This document shows positions 42,222 to 52,454 of a DNA stretch of 64,000 nucleotides, piece by piece; positions within the stretch are counted from its first letter, which is position 1, and every line of letters begins with the position of its first letter. A model generated the notes under the pieces. It was not told the origin of the DNA and ran no database searches. It saw only the letters and a list, made by a program, of their open reading frames with translations. Made by a program: the position numbers and the translations under genes. This stretch comes from Morganella morganii_D (GTDB taxonomy: Bacteria > Pseudomonadota > Gammaproteobacteria > Enterobacterales > Enterobacteriaceae), in assembly GCA_044772875.1 (NCBI GenBank), contig CP173058.1:1-64000 (forward strand). The letters are read 5' to 3'.

Positions 42222-43501
42222 CAAAATCTCACTGGATTAACGCCATTATTGCCACTGCAACCCTGTTTGTGCTGGCATCTGTAATGATGGGGCTGCAATT
42301 GTCCCTCGACGGCACCCGTCTGATTGTCCGTAATGCGGATGCGGTCCGCTGGGAGTGGATCGGCACCGGTTGTGTGATTGTTTTTATCTTTCAGCTGGTG
42401 CGGCCGTCACTGAAAAAACTGACGGCACGTCTGCCGAAAAGCAGTGCTTCGCTGCCGGATTTTGACGGCTCCGCCACCACACAGAAGATTATTGCCGGGT
42501 TGATTATTGTCGCTGCTATTATCTGGCCGTTTATGGTGTCACGCGGCAGTGTGGATATCGCCACCTTAACTCTTATCTATGTGATGCTTGGCCTCGGGCT
42601 GAATGTGGTGGTCGGGTTATCCGGACTGCTGGTGCTGGGCTACGCCGGGTTTTATGCTATCGGGGCATACACCTACGGGCTGATGAACCACTATTTCGGC
42701 TGGGGATTCTGGCAGAGTCTGCCGCTGGCAGGGATTGTCGCGGCGCTGTCCGGTTTGCTGCTCGGGTTTCCGGTGTTGCGGCTGCGCGGTGATTATCTGG
42801 CGATTGTGACACTCGGTTTCGGGGAAATTGTCCGTATTCTGCTGTTGAATAATACGGAATTTACCGGCGGGCCGAACGGCATCAGCCAGATCCCGAAACC
42901 GACGTTGTTCGGGCTGGAGTTCAGCCGGACAGCCAAAGAGGGCGGATGGGATACTTTCCACAATTTTTTCGGTTTGTCGTATGACCCGGGCGATCGCATT
43001 ATCTTTCTGTATCTGGTCGCACTGCTGCTGGTACTGGCAACACTGTTTATTATCAACCGGTTACTGAGAATGCCGTCGGGCCGGGCCTGGGAAGCGCTGC
43101 GCGAGGATGAAATCGCCTGCCGTTCACTGGGGCTTAGTCCGACACGCATCAAACTGACGGCATTTACTATCAGTGCTGCTTTTGCAGGGGTGGCGGGCAC
43201 GCTGTTTGCCGCCCGTCAGGGCTTTATCAGTCCGGAATCCTTTACCTTCACGGAATCCGCGTTTGTGCTGGCGGTGGTGGTACTGGGAGGGATGGGCTCA
43301 CAAACCTCGGTTATTCTGGCGGCGATCATTCTGGTGGTTTCCCGTGAAATGATGCGCGATCTGAATGCTTACAGCATGCTGCTCCTCGGTGCGCTGATGG
43401 TGCTGATGATGGTTTGGCGGCCACAGGGATTACTGCCGGTGTCGCGCCCGCACCTGAAAATCGGTACGGCGGATGCGGAAAAAACCGGAGGTGCGCAATG
43501 A
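42218..43501 (+). CDS. livM: Branched-chain amino acid ABC transporter permease LivM
   Basis: A 427-residue membrane protein: two helices near the N-terminus, a linker, then a permease core with LIYVMLGLGLNVVVGLSGLLVLGYAGFYAIGAYTYGL and the coupling loop REDEIACRSLGLSPTRIKLTAF. Length and domain order match E. coli LivM (425). It pairs with LivH as the translocation channel and overlaps livG by four bases. Confidence 0.96.
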   Translation: MTKSHWINAIIATATLFVLASVMMGLQLSLDGTRLIVRNADAVRWEWIGTGCVIVFIFQLVRPSLKKLTARLPKSSASLPDFDGSATTQKIIAGLIIVAAIIWPFMVSRGSVDIATLTLIYVMLGLGLNVVVGLSGLLVLGYAGFYAIGAYTYGLMNHYFGWGFWQSLPLAGIVAALSGLLLGFPVLRLRGDYLAIVTLGFGEIVRILLLNNTEFTGGPNGISQIPKPTLFGLEFSRTAKEGGWDTFHNFFGLSYDPGDRIIFLYLVALLLVLATLFIINRLLRMPSGRAWEALREDEIACRSLGLSPTRIKLTAFTISAAFAGVAGTLFAARQGFISPESFTFTESAFVLAVVVLGGMGSQTSVILAAIILVVSREMMRDLNAYSMLLLGALMVLMMVWRPQGLLPVSRPHLKIGTADAEKTGGAQ

Positions 43502-44268
43502 CGGATACTTTATTGCAGGTCTCCGGCCTGACCATGCGTTTCGGCGGGTTGCTGGCGGTCAACAATGTATCGCTGGAACTGAACCGGGGGGAGATTGTTT
43601 CTCTGATAGGCCCTAACGGTGCGGGGAAAACCACGATTTTTAACTGCCTGACCGGGTTCTACAAACCGGCGGACGGGCAGATCCTGTTGCGCGGAAAACC
43701 GGTGCAGGGATTATCCGGACAGGCTATCGCCCGGCTCGGGATGATCCGCACCTTCCAGCATGTGCGTTTATTCCGTGAAATGACCGTAATTGAAAATCTG
43801 CTGGTGGCGCAGCATCAACATCATAAAAGCGGCCTGCTGGCGGGATTGCTGACACTGCCCTCATTCCGGCGTGACCAGCGCGAAGCCACTGAGCGGGCAG
43901 TAATGTGGCTGGACAGAATCGGGCTGACGGCGCTGGCCAACCGGCAGGCGGGCAACCTGGCGTATGGGCAGCAGCGGCGGCTGGAAATCGCCCGCTGTAT
44001 GGTGACCCGGCCGGATATTCTGATGCTGGATGAACCGGCGGCAGGGCTGAACCCGAAAGAAACGGACGATCTGGATGCGTTGATCGCGGAACTGCGGGCG
44101 GAACACGGCGTATCTGTCCTGCTGATTGAACATGATATGAAACTGGTGATGGGGATTTCAGACCGGATCTATGTAGTGAACCAGGGAACGCCGCTGGCAA
44201 ACGGTACTCCGGCAGCGATCCGCAATCATCCGGATGTGATCCGCGCATATTTGGGGGAGGCATACTGA
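43498..44268 (+). CDS. livG: Branched-chain amino acid ABC transporter ATPase LivG
   Basis: A 256-residue ABC ATPase with Walker A GPNGAGKTT, signature LAYGQQRRLEIARCM, Walker B ILMLDEPAAGLNP and the C-terminal tail typical of LivG (YVVNQGTPLANGTPAAIRNHP). The ATG at 43498 overlaps the livM stop; an 84-base longer open frame inside livM is not supported. It powers uptake with LivF. Confidence 0.96.
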   Translation: MTDTLLQVSGLTMRFGGLLAVNNVSLELNRGEIVSLIGPNGAGKTTIFNCLTGFYKPADGQILLRGKPVQGLSGQAIARLGMIRTFQHVRLFREMTVIENLLVAQHQHHKSGLLAGLLTLPSFRRDQREATERAVMWLDRIGLTALANRQAGNLAYGQQRRLEIARCMVTRPDILMLDEPAAGLNPKETDDLDALIAELRAEHGVSVLLIEHDMKLVMGISDRIYVVNQGTPLANGTPAAIRNHPDVIRAYLGEAY

Positions 44269-44969
44269 TGCTGGAATTTATTAATGTCTCCGCGCAGTAC
44301 GGCAAGATTCAGGCGCTGCACCAGGTCAGCCTGTCGGTGCACAAAGGGGAAATTGTCACCCTGATCGGGGCGAATGGTGCGGGGAAAACCACACTGCTCA
44401 GTACATTGTGCGGGGAGCCGCGGGCGACCACCGGCGAGATCCGCTATCTCGGCGAGAATATTACCGCGCTGCCGACGGCACAAATCATGCGCAAAGACAT
44501 TGCGCTGGTGCCGGAAGGGCGTCGTGTGTTCGGACGGATGACGGTGGAAGAGAATCTGGCCATGGGCGGCTTTTTTGCCGCCAAAACACAGTATCAGGTG
44601 CGGATTGCACAGGTATATGAACTCTTCCCGCGGCTTCGGGAACGGCGTCATCAGCGGGCGGGAACGATGTCCGGCGGTGAACAGCAGATGCTGGCTATCG
44701 GCCGTGCGCTGATGAGTACCCCTCAGCTGTTACTGCTGGATGAGCCCTCTCTCGGGCTGGCACCGATTATCATCATGCAGATTTTTGACACCATCCGTGA
44801 ACTGCGTGATGCGGGTATGACTATCTTCCTGGTCGAGCAGAATGCCAATCAGGCGCTGAAACTGGCGGACAGAGGCTATGTGCTTGAAAACGGGCGGGTG
44901 GTGCTGGAAGATACCGGGCAGGCGCTGCTGGCGGATGAAGCGGTCAGAAGCGCCTATCTGGGGGGCTGA
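44268..44969 (+). CDS. livF: Branched-chain amino acid ABC transporter ATPase LivF
   Basis: A 233-residue ABC ATPase with Walker A GANGAGKTT, signature MSGGEQQMLAIGRAL, Walker B LLLDEPSLGLAP and the switch in FLVEQNA. Its ATG shares one base with the livG stop (TGATG). Last gene of livKHMGF. An AAATCTGAC/GTCAGATTT inverted repeat follows (44985-45026), and a stronger terminator lies at 45161. Confidence 0.96.
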   Translation: MLEFINVSAQYGKIQALHQVSLSVHKGEIVTLIGANGAGKTTLLSTLCGEPRATTGEIRYLGENITALPTAQIMRKDIALVPEGRRVFGRMTVEENLAMGGFFAAKTQYQVRIAQVYELFPRLRERRHQRAGTMSGGEQQMLAIGRALMSTPQLLLLDEPSLGLAPIIIMQIFDTIRELRDAGMTIFLVEQNANQALKLADRGYVLENGRVVLEDTGQALLADEAVRSAYLGG

Positions 44970-45160
44970 TGACTGTTTTACGGAAAAAATCTGACGGAAT
45001 TTGGCCTCATTATTTTCTGTCAGATTTCTGACCGGCCGGCAGGCTTCCGGCTCACCGTTTTCACAGGACGATTTATCCTCATCACAAACCGGGGTACTGA
45101 TTGCCCTGCATTTATCATGTCGTGAACATAATCAGTTTTTCCATCCGGACTTGTGAAAAC

Positions 45161-45186
45161 CGGGCGTGCCGCGCCCGTTTTTTTTA
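45161..45186 (+). terminator. Terminator between liv and kdp operons
   Basis: CGGGCG/CGCCCG stem with a TGCCG loop followed by eight T residues. Confidence 0.88.
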
Positions 45187-45212
45187 CCCCGGTGTGTTTA
45201 CGGAAACCCGCA

Positions 45213-45233
45213 TTTTTATACTTTTTTTATACC
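45213..45233 (+). promoter_or_regulatory. KdpE-binding box of the kdp promoter
   Basis: TTTTTATACTTTTTTTATAC is nearly identical to the KdpE operator remembered from E. coli (TTTATACTTTTTTTACAC). It lies about 80-100 bp before kdpF, with the promoter core expected around 45240-45290. Confidence 0.85.
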
Positions 45234-45314
45234 TTCCCCGCTGAATTTTGCGACATCTTTGCACCCGCTTTTTTAGACTTTATGACGAATAGCTCACACA
45301 TGTAAGGACAAGTT

Positions 45315-45404
45315 ATGAGTCTGGCTCTTATTGCAGGCATCGCCGGTACATTACTGCTGCTGGCATACCTCCTTTATGCCCTGATTAATGCGGAGAAATT
45401 CTGA
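45315..45404 (+). CDS. kdpF: K+-transporting ATPase subunit F
   Basis: A 29-residue single-helix peptide, MSLALIAGIAGTLLLLAYL then LYALINAEKF, the same length and C-terminal motif as E. coli KdpF. It is a small stabilising subunit of the KdpFABC complex that interacts with KdpA. AAGGACA precedes the ATG. Its stop overlaps the kdpA start (TGATG). Confidence 0.94.
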   Translation: MSLALIAGIAGTLLLLAYLLYALINAEKF

Positions 45405-47086
45405 TGGCCGCGAATGCTTTTTTACTTATCGCCGGGTTTCTGATTGTTTTGCTGATTGCGGCAAAACTGCTCAGTAACCTGCTGGTCTGCTTTATTGACA
45501 GCACGCCGCTGCCGGTTCTGCGCCGTGTGGAAGGTGTGCTGTGGCGCTTTGCGGGGATTGGCCGTGACGAGATGCGCTGGCAGGAATATCTGACCTCACT
45601 GCTGCTGTTTAATGCGCTGGGGCTGATTTTCCTGATGGCGATCCTGATGTTACAGGCGGATTTACCACTCAACCCGCGCCACTTCCCGGGGATGTCATGG
45701 GATCTGGCGCTGAATACGGCGGTCAGTTTTGTCACTAATACTGACTGGCAGTCTTACAGCGGGGAATCTGCGGTCAGCTATTTCAGCCAGATGGCCGGAC
45801 TGACGGTGCAGAATTTCCTGTCCGCCGCCACCGGTATTGCCGTGGCGTTTGCGCTGATCCGCGCTCTGTGCCGCCGTTCTGTGCAGACACTCGGGAATGC
45901 GTGGGTGGATCTCACCCGGATCACGCTGTGGCTGCTGTTGCCGCTCTCCGTAATTATTGCGCTGTTTTTTATTTCACAGGGTGTCATTCAGAACTTCCAT
46001 GACTACCAGACCATTATCACGCCGGAAGGTGTGCAGCAGGTGCTGCCGATGGGGCCGGTGGCCTCTCAGGAAGCGATTAAACTGCTCGGCACCAACGGTG
46101 GCGGGTTCTTCGGTGCCAACTCAGCGCATCCGTTTGAAAACCCGACGGCACTGACTAACTTTGTGCAGATGCTGGCTATTTTCCTGATCCCGGCAGCACT
46201 CTGTTTTGCGTTCGGGCGCTGTGCCGGGAACCCGGGGCAAGGACGGGCACTGCTGGCTGCGATGACGATTGTCTTTGTCGCCGCTGCGGCTGCCGTGATG
46301 TGGAGTGAAACCCGGGGTAACCCGGCATTTGCGGGAATGGGGATCGACAGCGCGCTCAATATGGAAGGCAAAGAGAGCCGCTTCGGTATTCTTGCCACCG
46401 GATTGTTTGTGGCAGTGACTACCGCAGCTTCCTGCGGTGCGGTGAATAGTATGCATGACTCCCTGACCCCCCCGGGCGGCCTGGTGCCGCTGTGGCTGAT
46501 GCAGATCGGTGAAGTGATCTTCGGCGGCGCGGGTGCCGGTTTCTGCGGCATGATGTTGTTTGTCTTCCTCGCCGTTTTTATCGCCGGGCTGATGATTGGC
46601 CGCACGCCGGAATACCTCAGCAAAAAAATTGAGGTGCGGGAGATGAAACTGACTGCACTGGCGATTCTGGTCACCCCGGCGCTGGTACTGGGCGGCACGG
46701 CACTGGCGATGATGACGGAAGCCGGACGCGGCGCGATGCTCAACCCGGGCGCGCATGGCTTCAGTGAAGTGCTGTATGCCCTCTCATCCGCTTCAAATAA
46801 TAACGGCAGTGCCTTTGCCGGGCTGAGCACCAATACCCCGTTCTGGAACCTGCTGCTGGCATTCTGCATGCTTGCGGGCCGCTTCGTGGTGATTGCGCTG
46901 GTGATGATGCTGGCAGGTTCGCTGGTCAGTAAAACTATCCGGACGGCCGGTGCCGGAACCTTGCCGACAACCGGGCCGCTGTTTACCGGCCTGCTGATCG
47001 CCACCGTATTGCTGATCGGCGCACTGACCTTTGTTCCTGCACTGGCACTGGGGCCGGTGGCGGAATTTCTTGATTTACTTAAGTGA
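45404..47086 (+). CDS. kdpA: K+-transporting ATPase potassium-binding subunit A
   Basis: A 560-residue membrane channel-like subunit with ten helices and the four selectivity-loop segments, including SFVTNTDWQSYSGE, LGTNGGGFFGANSAHPFENP, TAASCGAVNSMHDSL and ASNNNGSAFAGLSTNTPF. It binds and conducts K+ in the high-affinity KdpFABC pump. Length equals the E. coli protein to within a few residues. Confidence 0.98.
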   Translation: MAANAFLLIAGFLIVLLIAAKLLSNLLVCFIDSTPLPVLRRVEGVLWRFAGIGRDEMRWQEYLTSLLLFNALGLIFLMAILMLQADLPLNPRHFPGMSWDLALNTAVSFVTNTDWQSYSGESAVSYFSQMAGLTVQNFLSAATGIAVAFALIRALCRRSVQTLGNAWVDLTRITLWLLLPLSVIIALFFISQGVIQNFHDYQTIITPEGVQQVLPMGPVASQEAIKLLGTNGGGFFGANSAHPFENPTALTNFVQMLAIFLIPAALCFAFGRCAGNPGQGRALLAAMTIVFVAAAAAVMWSETRGNPAFAGMGIDSALNMEGKESRFGILATGLFVAVTTAASCGAVNSMHDSLTPPGGLVPLWLMQIGEVIFGGAGAGFCGMMLFVFLAVFIAGLMIGRTPEYLSKKIEVREMKLTALAILVTPALVLGGTALAMMTEAGRGAMLNPGAHGFSEVLYALSSASNNNGSAFAGLSTNTPFWNLLLAFCMLAGRFVVIALVMMLAGSLVSKTIRTAGAGTLPTTGPLFTGLLIATVLLIGALTFVPALALGPVAEFLDLLK

Positions 47087-47102
47087 TTGACGGGAGAACA
47101 CC

Positions 47103-49151
47103 ATGAGTCGTCAGACACAGCGATTATTTGAACCTGCACTTGTGCGCCGTGCCCTGCCGGATGCGTTCCGGAAGCTCTCGCCGGTGCTGCAGTGGCAGAA
47201 TCCGGTGATGTTTATTGTCTGGTGCGGCAGTCTGCTGACCACTCTGCTGGCCGCCGGAATGTTAAGCGGGCTGATCAGCGGTAACGGCGGATTTACGCTC
47301 ACCATTGCCCTGTGGCTGTGGTTTACTGTGCTGTTTGCCAATTTCGCCGAAGCGCTGGCGGAAGGGCGCAGCAAAGCTCAGGCCGACAGCCTGAAAGGAA
47401 TGAAAAAAACCAGCTGCGCACGGCGTCTGCACGCTGCACAGCGCGACAGCGGTTTTGATATGGTCTCTGCCGATATACTGCGCAAAGGGGATATGGTTCT
47501 GGTTGAAGCGGGGGATCTGATCCCTTGTGACGGTACTGTGCTGGAAGGCGGCGCTTCCGTGGATGAGAGCGCAATTACCGGCGAATCCGCCCCGGTGATC
47601 CGCGAATCCGGCGGCGATTTTGCCTCTGTTACCGGCGGAACCCGGATTCTGTCCGACTGGCTGATTATTGAGTGCAGTGCAAACCCGGGCGACAGCTTTC
47701 TTGACCGCATGATCAGCATGGTCGAAGGTGCGAAACGCAGCAAAACGCCGAACGAAATTGCCCTGACCATCCTGCTGGCGGCACTGAGTATTGTATTTCT
47801 GCTGGTGGTGGTGACACTATGGCCGTTTACCGCCTATTCCGGCCATCCGGTCACTCTGACAGTCATGATTGCCCTGCTGGTCTGTCTGATCCCGACCACC
47901 ATCAGCGGCCTGCTCTCCGCCATTGGTGTGGCAGGGATGAGCCGCATGCTGGCAGCCAATGTAATTGCCACCAGCGGCCGGGCAGTAGAAGCTGCCGGGG
48001 ATGTGGATGTGCTGCTGCTGGATAAAACCGGCACCATTACCCTCGGCAACCGGCAGGCCTCTGCATTCCTGGCGGCACCCGGTGTGGATGAAAGAACCCT
48101 GGCGGATGCGGCACAGCTGTCATCACTGGCGGATGAAACCCCGGAAGGGCGCAGTATTGTGGTGCTGGCAAAACAGCGTTTCAGCCTGCGGGCACGCAAT
48201 CTGGAAAGCCTGAACGCCACTTTTATCCCGTTCACCGCCCAGACCTGCATGAGTGGCATCAATGTGGACGGGCGCACTATCCGCAAAGGTTCGGTGGATG
48301 CTATCCGCCGCTATATAGAGGCAAACCACGGCCATTTCCCGGTACAGGTCGACAAACTGGTGGAAGATGTTGCCCGCAGTGGCGGCACACCGCTGGTGGT
48401 GGCGGAAGAGCATCGTGTGCTCGGGGTGATTGCACTGAAAGACATTGTGAAAGGCGGGATCCGCGAACGCTTTGCACAACTGCGCCAGATGGGGATCAAA
48501 ACCGTGATGATTACGGGGGATAACCGGCTGACCGCCGCTGCGATTGCCGCCGAGGCAGGTGTGGATGATTTCCTGGCTGAAGCTACGCCGGAAGCCAAGC
48601 TGGCACTGATCCGTCAGTATCAGAAAGAAGGGCGGCTGGTGGCGATGACCGGCGACGGCACCAATGATGCTCCCGCACTGGCGCAGGCGGATGTCGCGGT
48701 TGCCATGAACTCGGGCACACAGGCGGCGAAAGAGGCGGGGAACATGGTGGATCTGGACTCCAACCCGACCAAGCTGATTGAGGTGGTGCATATCGGTAAA
48801 CAGATGCTGATGACGCGCGGTTCGCTGACCACGTTCAGTATCTCCAATGATATCGCCAAGTATTTTGCCATTATCCCGGCAGCGTTTGCCGTGACCTATC
48901 CGCAGCTGGATGCACTCAATATTATGCGTCTGCACTCACCGGATTCCGCCATGTTAAGCGCGGTTATCTTCAACGCCCTGATTATTGTCTTTCTGATCCC
49001 GCTGGCGCTGAAAGGGGTGCCGTATCACGCCCTGAGTGCCGCACAGATGTTACGCCGTAATCTGTGGATCTACGGGCTGGGTGGCCTGGTTGTGCCGTTT
49101 ATCGGTATAAAATTGATAGATATGTTACTGACCCTGACAGGGTTAGTATAA
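47103..49151 (+). CDS. kdpB: K+-transporting P-type ATPase catalytic subunit B
   Basis: A 682-residue P-type ATPase with the phosphorylation site LLLDKTGTITLGNRQAS, actuator motif AITGESAPV and hinge TGDGTNDAPALAQADVAVAMNSG. It hydrolyses ATP to drive K+ uptake through KdpA. It starts 16 bases after kdpA, with GGGAG upstream of the ATG. Confidence 0.98.
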   Translation: MSRQTQRLFEPALVRRALPDAFRKLSPVLQWQNPVMFIVWCGSLLTTLLAAGMLSGLISGNGGFTLTIALWLWFTVLFANFAEALAEGRSKAQADSLKGMKKTSCARRLHAAQRDSGFDMVSADILRKGDMVLVEAGDLIPCDGTVLEGGASVDESAITGESAPVIRESGGDFASVTGGTRILSDWLIIECSANPGDSFLDRMISMVEGAKRSKTPNEIALTILLAALSIVFLLVVVTLWPFTAYSGHPVTLTVMIALLVCLIPTTISGLLSAIGVAGMSRMLAANVIATSGRAVEAAGDVDVLLLDKTGTITLGNRQASAFLAAPGVDERTLADAAQLSSLADETPEGRSIVVLAKQRFSLRARNLESLNATFIPFTAQTCMSGINVDGRTIRKGSVDAIRRYIEANHGHFPVQVDKLVEDVARSGGTPLVVAEEHRVLGVIALKDIVKGGIRERFAQLRQMGIKTVMITGDNRLTAAAIAAEAGVDDFLAEATPEAKLALIRQYQKEGRLVAMTGDGTNDAPALAQADVAVAMNSGTQAAKEAGNMVDLDSNPTKLIEVVHIGKQMLMTRGSLTTFSISNDIAKYFAIIPAAFAVTYPQLDALNIMRLHSPDSAMLSAVIFNALIIVFLIPLALKGVPYHALSAAQMLRRNLWIYGLGGLVVPFIGIKLIDMLLTLTGLV

Positions 49152-49160
49152 GGATAAACA

Positions 49161-49751
49161 ATGAGTCAGATACGTCCCGCAATCATTATATTTCTGGTTT
49201 TGGCACTGGTAACAGGGGTATTTTATCCTCTGCTGACCACCTCGCTCGGGGAGTGGTGGTTTGCCCGCCGGGCCAACGGTTCACTGATTGAAGTGAATAA
49301 TGAAGTTAAAGGCTCGGCACTGATCGGCCAGCAATTCACACAGCCCGGCTATTTTCACGGACGCCCGTCAGAAACGGCGGAGCAGCCGTATAACGCACTG
49401 AGCTCCGGCGGCAGCAACCTGAGCACCGGCAACCCGGAACTGTTACAGCGGGTGGCGCAGCGGGCAGAGGCATTAAGGGCGGAAAACCCGGATGCGTCCC
49501 GTTTGGTGCCGGTTGATCTGGTGACCGCCTCTGCCAGCGGGCTGGATCCGGATATCTCTCCGGAGGCCGCTTACTGGCAGGCTGCGCGTGTTGCCAAAGC
49601 GCGTAATATGACACAGGCTGAGGTGGAAAAACTGATCCGCGAACATATCACCATCCCGGTGCCTGCTTTTACCGGTGTACCGGTCGTGAATGTGCTGGCA
49701 CTGAATCTGGCGCTGGATGCACACACAGAAGACAAAACCAGCCTGAACTAA
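49161..49751 (+). CDS. kdpC: K+-transporting ATPase subunit C
   Basis: A 196-residue protein with one N-terminal membrane helix (AIIIFLVLALVTGVFYPLL) and a periplasmic domain with QFTQPGYFHGRPS, LSSGGSNLSTGNPEL and SASGLDPDISPEAAYWQA. It is the accessory subunit of KdpFABC. Genes on both sides are within 16 bases. Confidence 0.97.
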   Translation: MSQIRPAIIIFLVLALVTGVFYPLLTTSLGEWWFARRANGSLIEVNNEVKGSALIGQQFTQPGYFHGRPSETAEQPYNALSSGGSNLSTGNPELLQRVAQRAEALRAENPDASRLVPVDLVTASASGLDPDISPEAAYWQAARVAKARNMTQAEVEKLIREHITIPVPAFTGVPVVNVLALNLALDAHTEDKTSLN

Positions 49752-49766
49752 CGGAAGGACAGCATT

Positions 49767-52454
49767 ATGTATGATGAGCCGCTGCGCCCCGATCCTGACC
49801 AGTTACTGGCACAGGTCACAGAGCGCCCGCGCGGAAAACTGAAGATTTTCTTCGGCGCCTGCGCGGGGGTCGGGAAAACCTACGCCATGCTTAAAGAGGC
49901 ACAGCGGCTGTGTGAACAGGGCATTGATGTGCTGGCCGGGGTGGTGGAAACCCACGGCCGCAGTGAAACGGCTGCATTGCTGGAAGGGTTGCGCATCCTG
50001 CCGCTGAAAAAGCACAACTACCGGGGACGGCAGGTTGCCGGGTTTGATCTGGATCGCGCGCTGGCGATCCATCCGGCGGTGATCTTAATGGACGAGCTGG
50101 CGCACACCAACATCCCGGGCGCCCGCCACCCGAAACGCTGGCAGGATGTGGAAGAGCTGCTCAGTGCCGGGATCGATGTCCTCACCACCATTAACGTGCA
50201 GCATCTGGAAAGCCTCAATGACATTGTCGGCGGTGTGACGGGGGTTCGTGTGCGCGAAACTGTGCCGGACCCGGTTTTTGATGCCGCCGATGAAATTGTA
50301 CTGGTGGACTTAACTCCGGACGATTTGCTGGACAGGCTGCGTGAGGGCAAGGTGTATCTGCCGGCACAGGCGGAGCGGGCAATCGAGCATTTTTTCCGCA
50401 AAGGCAATCTGCTGGCACTGCGTGAACTGGCGTTGCGGCGGACCACCGATCGCGTGGATGAACAGATGCGCGCCTGGCGGGAGCGGAAAGGGCAGGAGAA
50501 AGTCTGGCACACCCGGGATGCGATTCTGGTCTGTCTGCGCCCGGACGGCGGCAATGAAAAACTGGTTCGTGCCGCCGCCCGGCTGGCGGCCCGGCTCGGC
50601 AGTGACTGGCATGCGATTTTTGTCGAAACTCCGGCACGGCATAAATTGCCGTCACCGCAGCGGCGCACTATCCTCACCACCCTGTCGCTGGCACAGCAGT
50701 TGGGTGCCACCACGGCAACATTGGCAGAGCCGGAAGAGAGCCGCGCGGTTATCCGTTATGCGCGGGAGAACAACCTCGGCAAAATTATGATCGCCCGTCA
50801 TGAGCGGACATCCTGGTGGCGGCGCGACAAATTACAGGAACAACTCAGCCGCAGCTCCGCCGATCTGGACGTGGTGATGATCGCGCCGCAGGACAGACAG
50901 CCGGAAAACCGGGAAAAATTCAGTGACAACCGGCCGTTTCTGGATAAATACAAAACTGATTTGCAGGGCTGTGTTGTCGCGGCACTGATTTGCGCCGTCA
51001 CCACCCTGATGGCGCACCACTGGCTGATGGCATTTGATAATGCTAACCTGGTGATGCTCTACATCCTGGGAGTCGTGGTGGTGGCCCGGTTCTGCGGGCG
51101 CTGGCCCTCTGTGTTTGCCACGATTATTAACGTCATCAGTTTTGACCTCTTTCTTATCAACCCGAAAGGGACGCTGGCTGTCTCGGATATGCAGTATCTG
51201 CTTACCTTTGCCGTGATGATGACCGTCGGGCTGGTGATCGGCAGCCTGACCGCTGGTGTCCGCTATCAGGCACGGGTGGCACGTTACCGAGAGCAGCGCA
51301 CCTGGCATCTGTATGAAATGTCGAAAGCACTGGCGGTGGCACGGGAGTGTGATGATATTGCCTCAGTCAGCTGCCACTTTATCGGCCACAGCCTGCATGC
51401 CCGCTGTGAAATGCTGCTGCCGGATGAGCAGGGCAATCTGATCCCGGCCGGGGGCGGGGCGGCGGATAACGGCCGTGATGATGCGATTATCCGCTGGAGT
51501 TATGACAAAGGTCAGCCCGCCGGGTTCGGTACCGGCACACTGCCCGGCGTGCCGTATCAGATCCTGCCGGTCTGCACGACGGAAAAAGTGTACGGCGTGG
51601 TGATTGTGGAGCCGTATAACCGCCGTCAGTTGCTGATCCCGGAACAGCAGCGGTTGCTGGAAACCCTGATCCTGCTGGCGGCCGGTGCGCTGGAACGCCG
51701 CACTCTGACAGAGCGCGAGGCACAGTCGCGGCTGGTCAGTGAACGTGAACAGGTGCGTAATTCGCTTCTGGCAGCGCTGTCCCATGATCTGCGCACACCG
51801 CTGACGGTGCTGTTTGGTCAGGCGGAGATCCTGACTCTGGATCTGACCAGTGAAGGTTCACCGTATGCCGCACAGGCCAATGAGATCCGTCAGCATATCC
51901 TCAGTACCACGCGGCTGGTTAATAACCTGCTGGATATGGCGCGGATCCAGTCCGGCGGCTTTAATCTCAATAAAGAGTGGCTGCCGCCGGAAGAGGTGAT
52001 CGGCAGCGCTCTGCAAATGCTGAAACCGCGTTTTGACACAGATTCCGTGCAGATTGACCTCAATGACCCGATGCAGCTTATCTGTGTTGACGGACCGTTG
52101 TTTGAGCGGGTGTTGATCAATCTGCTGGAGAATGCGATAAAATACGCCGGGCCGCAGGCACAGATTGGTATCCGCTCGCGGTTGTCGGACAATATGATTG
52201 ATATTGAGGTGTGGGATAACGGCCCGGGCATCCCGGACGGACAGGAAGCTCAGATATTTGAGAAATTTTCGCGTGGTCAGAAAGAATCCGCTATCCCGGG
52301 GATCGGCCTCGGGCTGGCTATCTGCCGGGCCATTGCGGAAGTGCACGGCGGTACTATTTTGGCCGGAAACCGCGACGGGGGTGGCGCAAGCTTCCATATC
52401 CGTCTACCCTGTGAAGATCCGCCTGTGATTGATGAAGATGATAACCCGCAGTGA
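49767..52454 (+). CDS. kdpD: Osmosensitive K+ channel sensor kinase KdpD
   Basis: An 895-residue histidine kinase. The N-terminal KdpD domain has a Walker A (GACAGVGKT) and DELAHTN; a universal-stress-like domain, four membrane helices around 400-500 and a GAF-like region follow. The kinase part has the phospho-acceptor His673 in ALSHDLRTPL and the ATP lid GIGLGLAICRAI. It senses low K+ or its ratio and phosphorylates KdpE. It overlaps kdpE by four bases. Confidence 0.98.
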   Translation: MYDEPLRPDPDQLLAQVTERPRGKLKIFFGACAGVGKTYAMLKEAQRLCEQGIDVLAGVVETHGRSETAALLEGLRILPLKKHNYRGRQVAGFDLDRALAIHPAVILMDELAHTNIPGARHPKRWQDVEELLSAGIDVLTTINVQHLESLNDIVGGVTGVRVRETVPDPVFDAADEIVLVDLTPDDLLDRLREGKVYLPAQAERAIEHFFRKGNLLALRELALRRTTDRVDEQMRAWRERKGQEKVWHTRDAILVCLRPDGGNEKLVRAAARLAARLGSDWHAIFVETPARHKLPSPQRRTILTTLSLAQQLGATTATLAEPEESRAVIRYARENNLGKIMIARHERTSWWRRDKLQEQLSRSSADLDVVMIAPQDRQPENREKFSDNRPFLDKYKTDLQGCVVAALICAVTTLMAHHWLMAFDNANLVMLYILGVVVVARFCGRWPSVFATIINVISFDLFLINPKGTLAVSDMQYLLTFAVMMTVGLVIGSLTAGVRYQARVARYREQRTWHLYEMSKALAVARECDDIASVSCHFIGHSLHARCEMLLPDEQGNLIPAGGGAADNGRDDAIIRWSYDKGQPAGFGTGTLPGVPYQILPVCTTEKVYGVVIVEPYNRRQLLIPEQQRLLETLILLAAGALERRTLTEREAQSRLVSEREQVRNSLLAALSHDLRTPLTVLFGQAEILTLDLTSEGSPYAAQANEIRQHILSTTRLVNNLLDMARIQSGGFNLNKEWLPPEEVIGSALQMLKPRFDTDSVQIDLNDPMQLICVDGPLFERVLINLLENAIKYAGPQAQIGIRSRLSDNMIDIEVWDNGPGIPDGQEAQIFEKFSRGQKESAIPGIGLGLAICRAIAEVHGGTILAGNRDGGGASFHIRLPCEDPPVIDEDDNPQ

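Noticed and set aside
44985..45026. Inverted repeat after livF as the main terminator
   Set aside because: The loop is long and no T-run follows; the hairpin at 45161 is a far better terminator.
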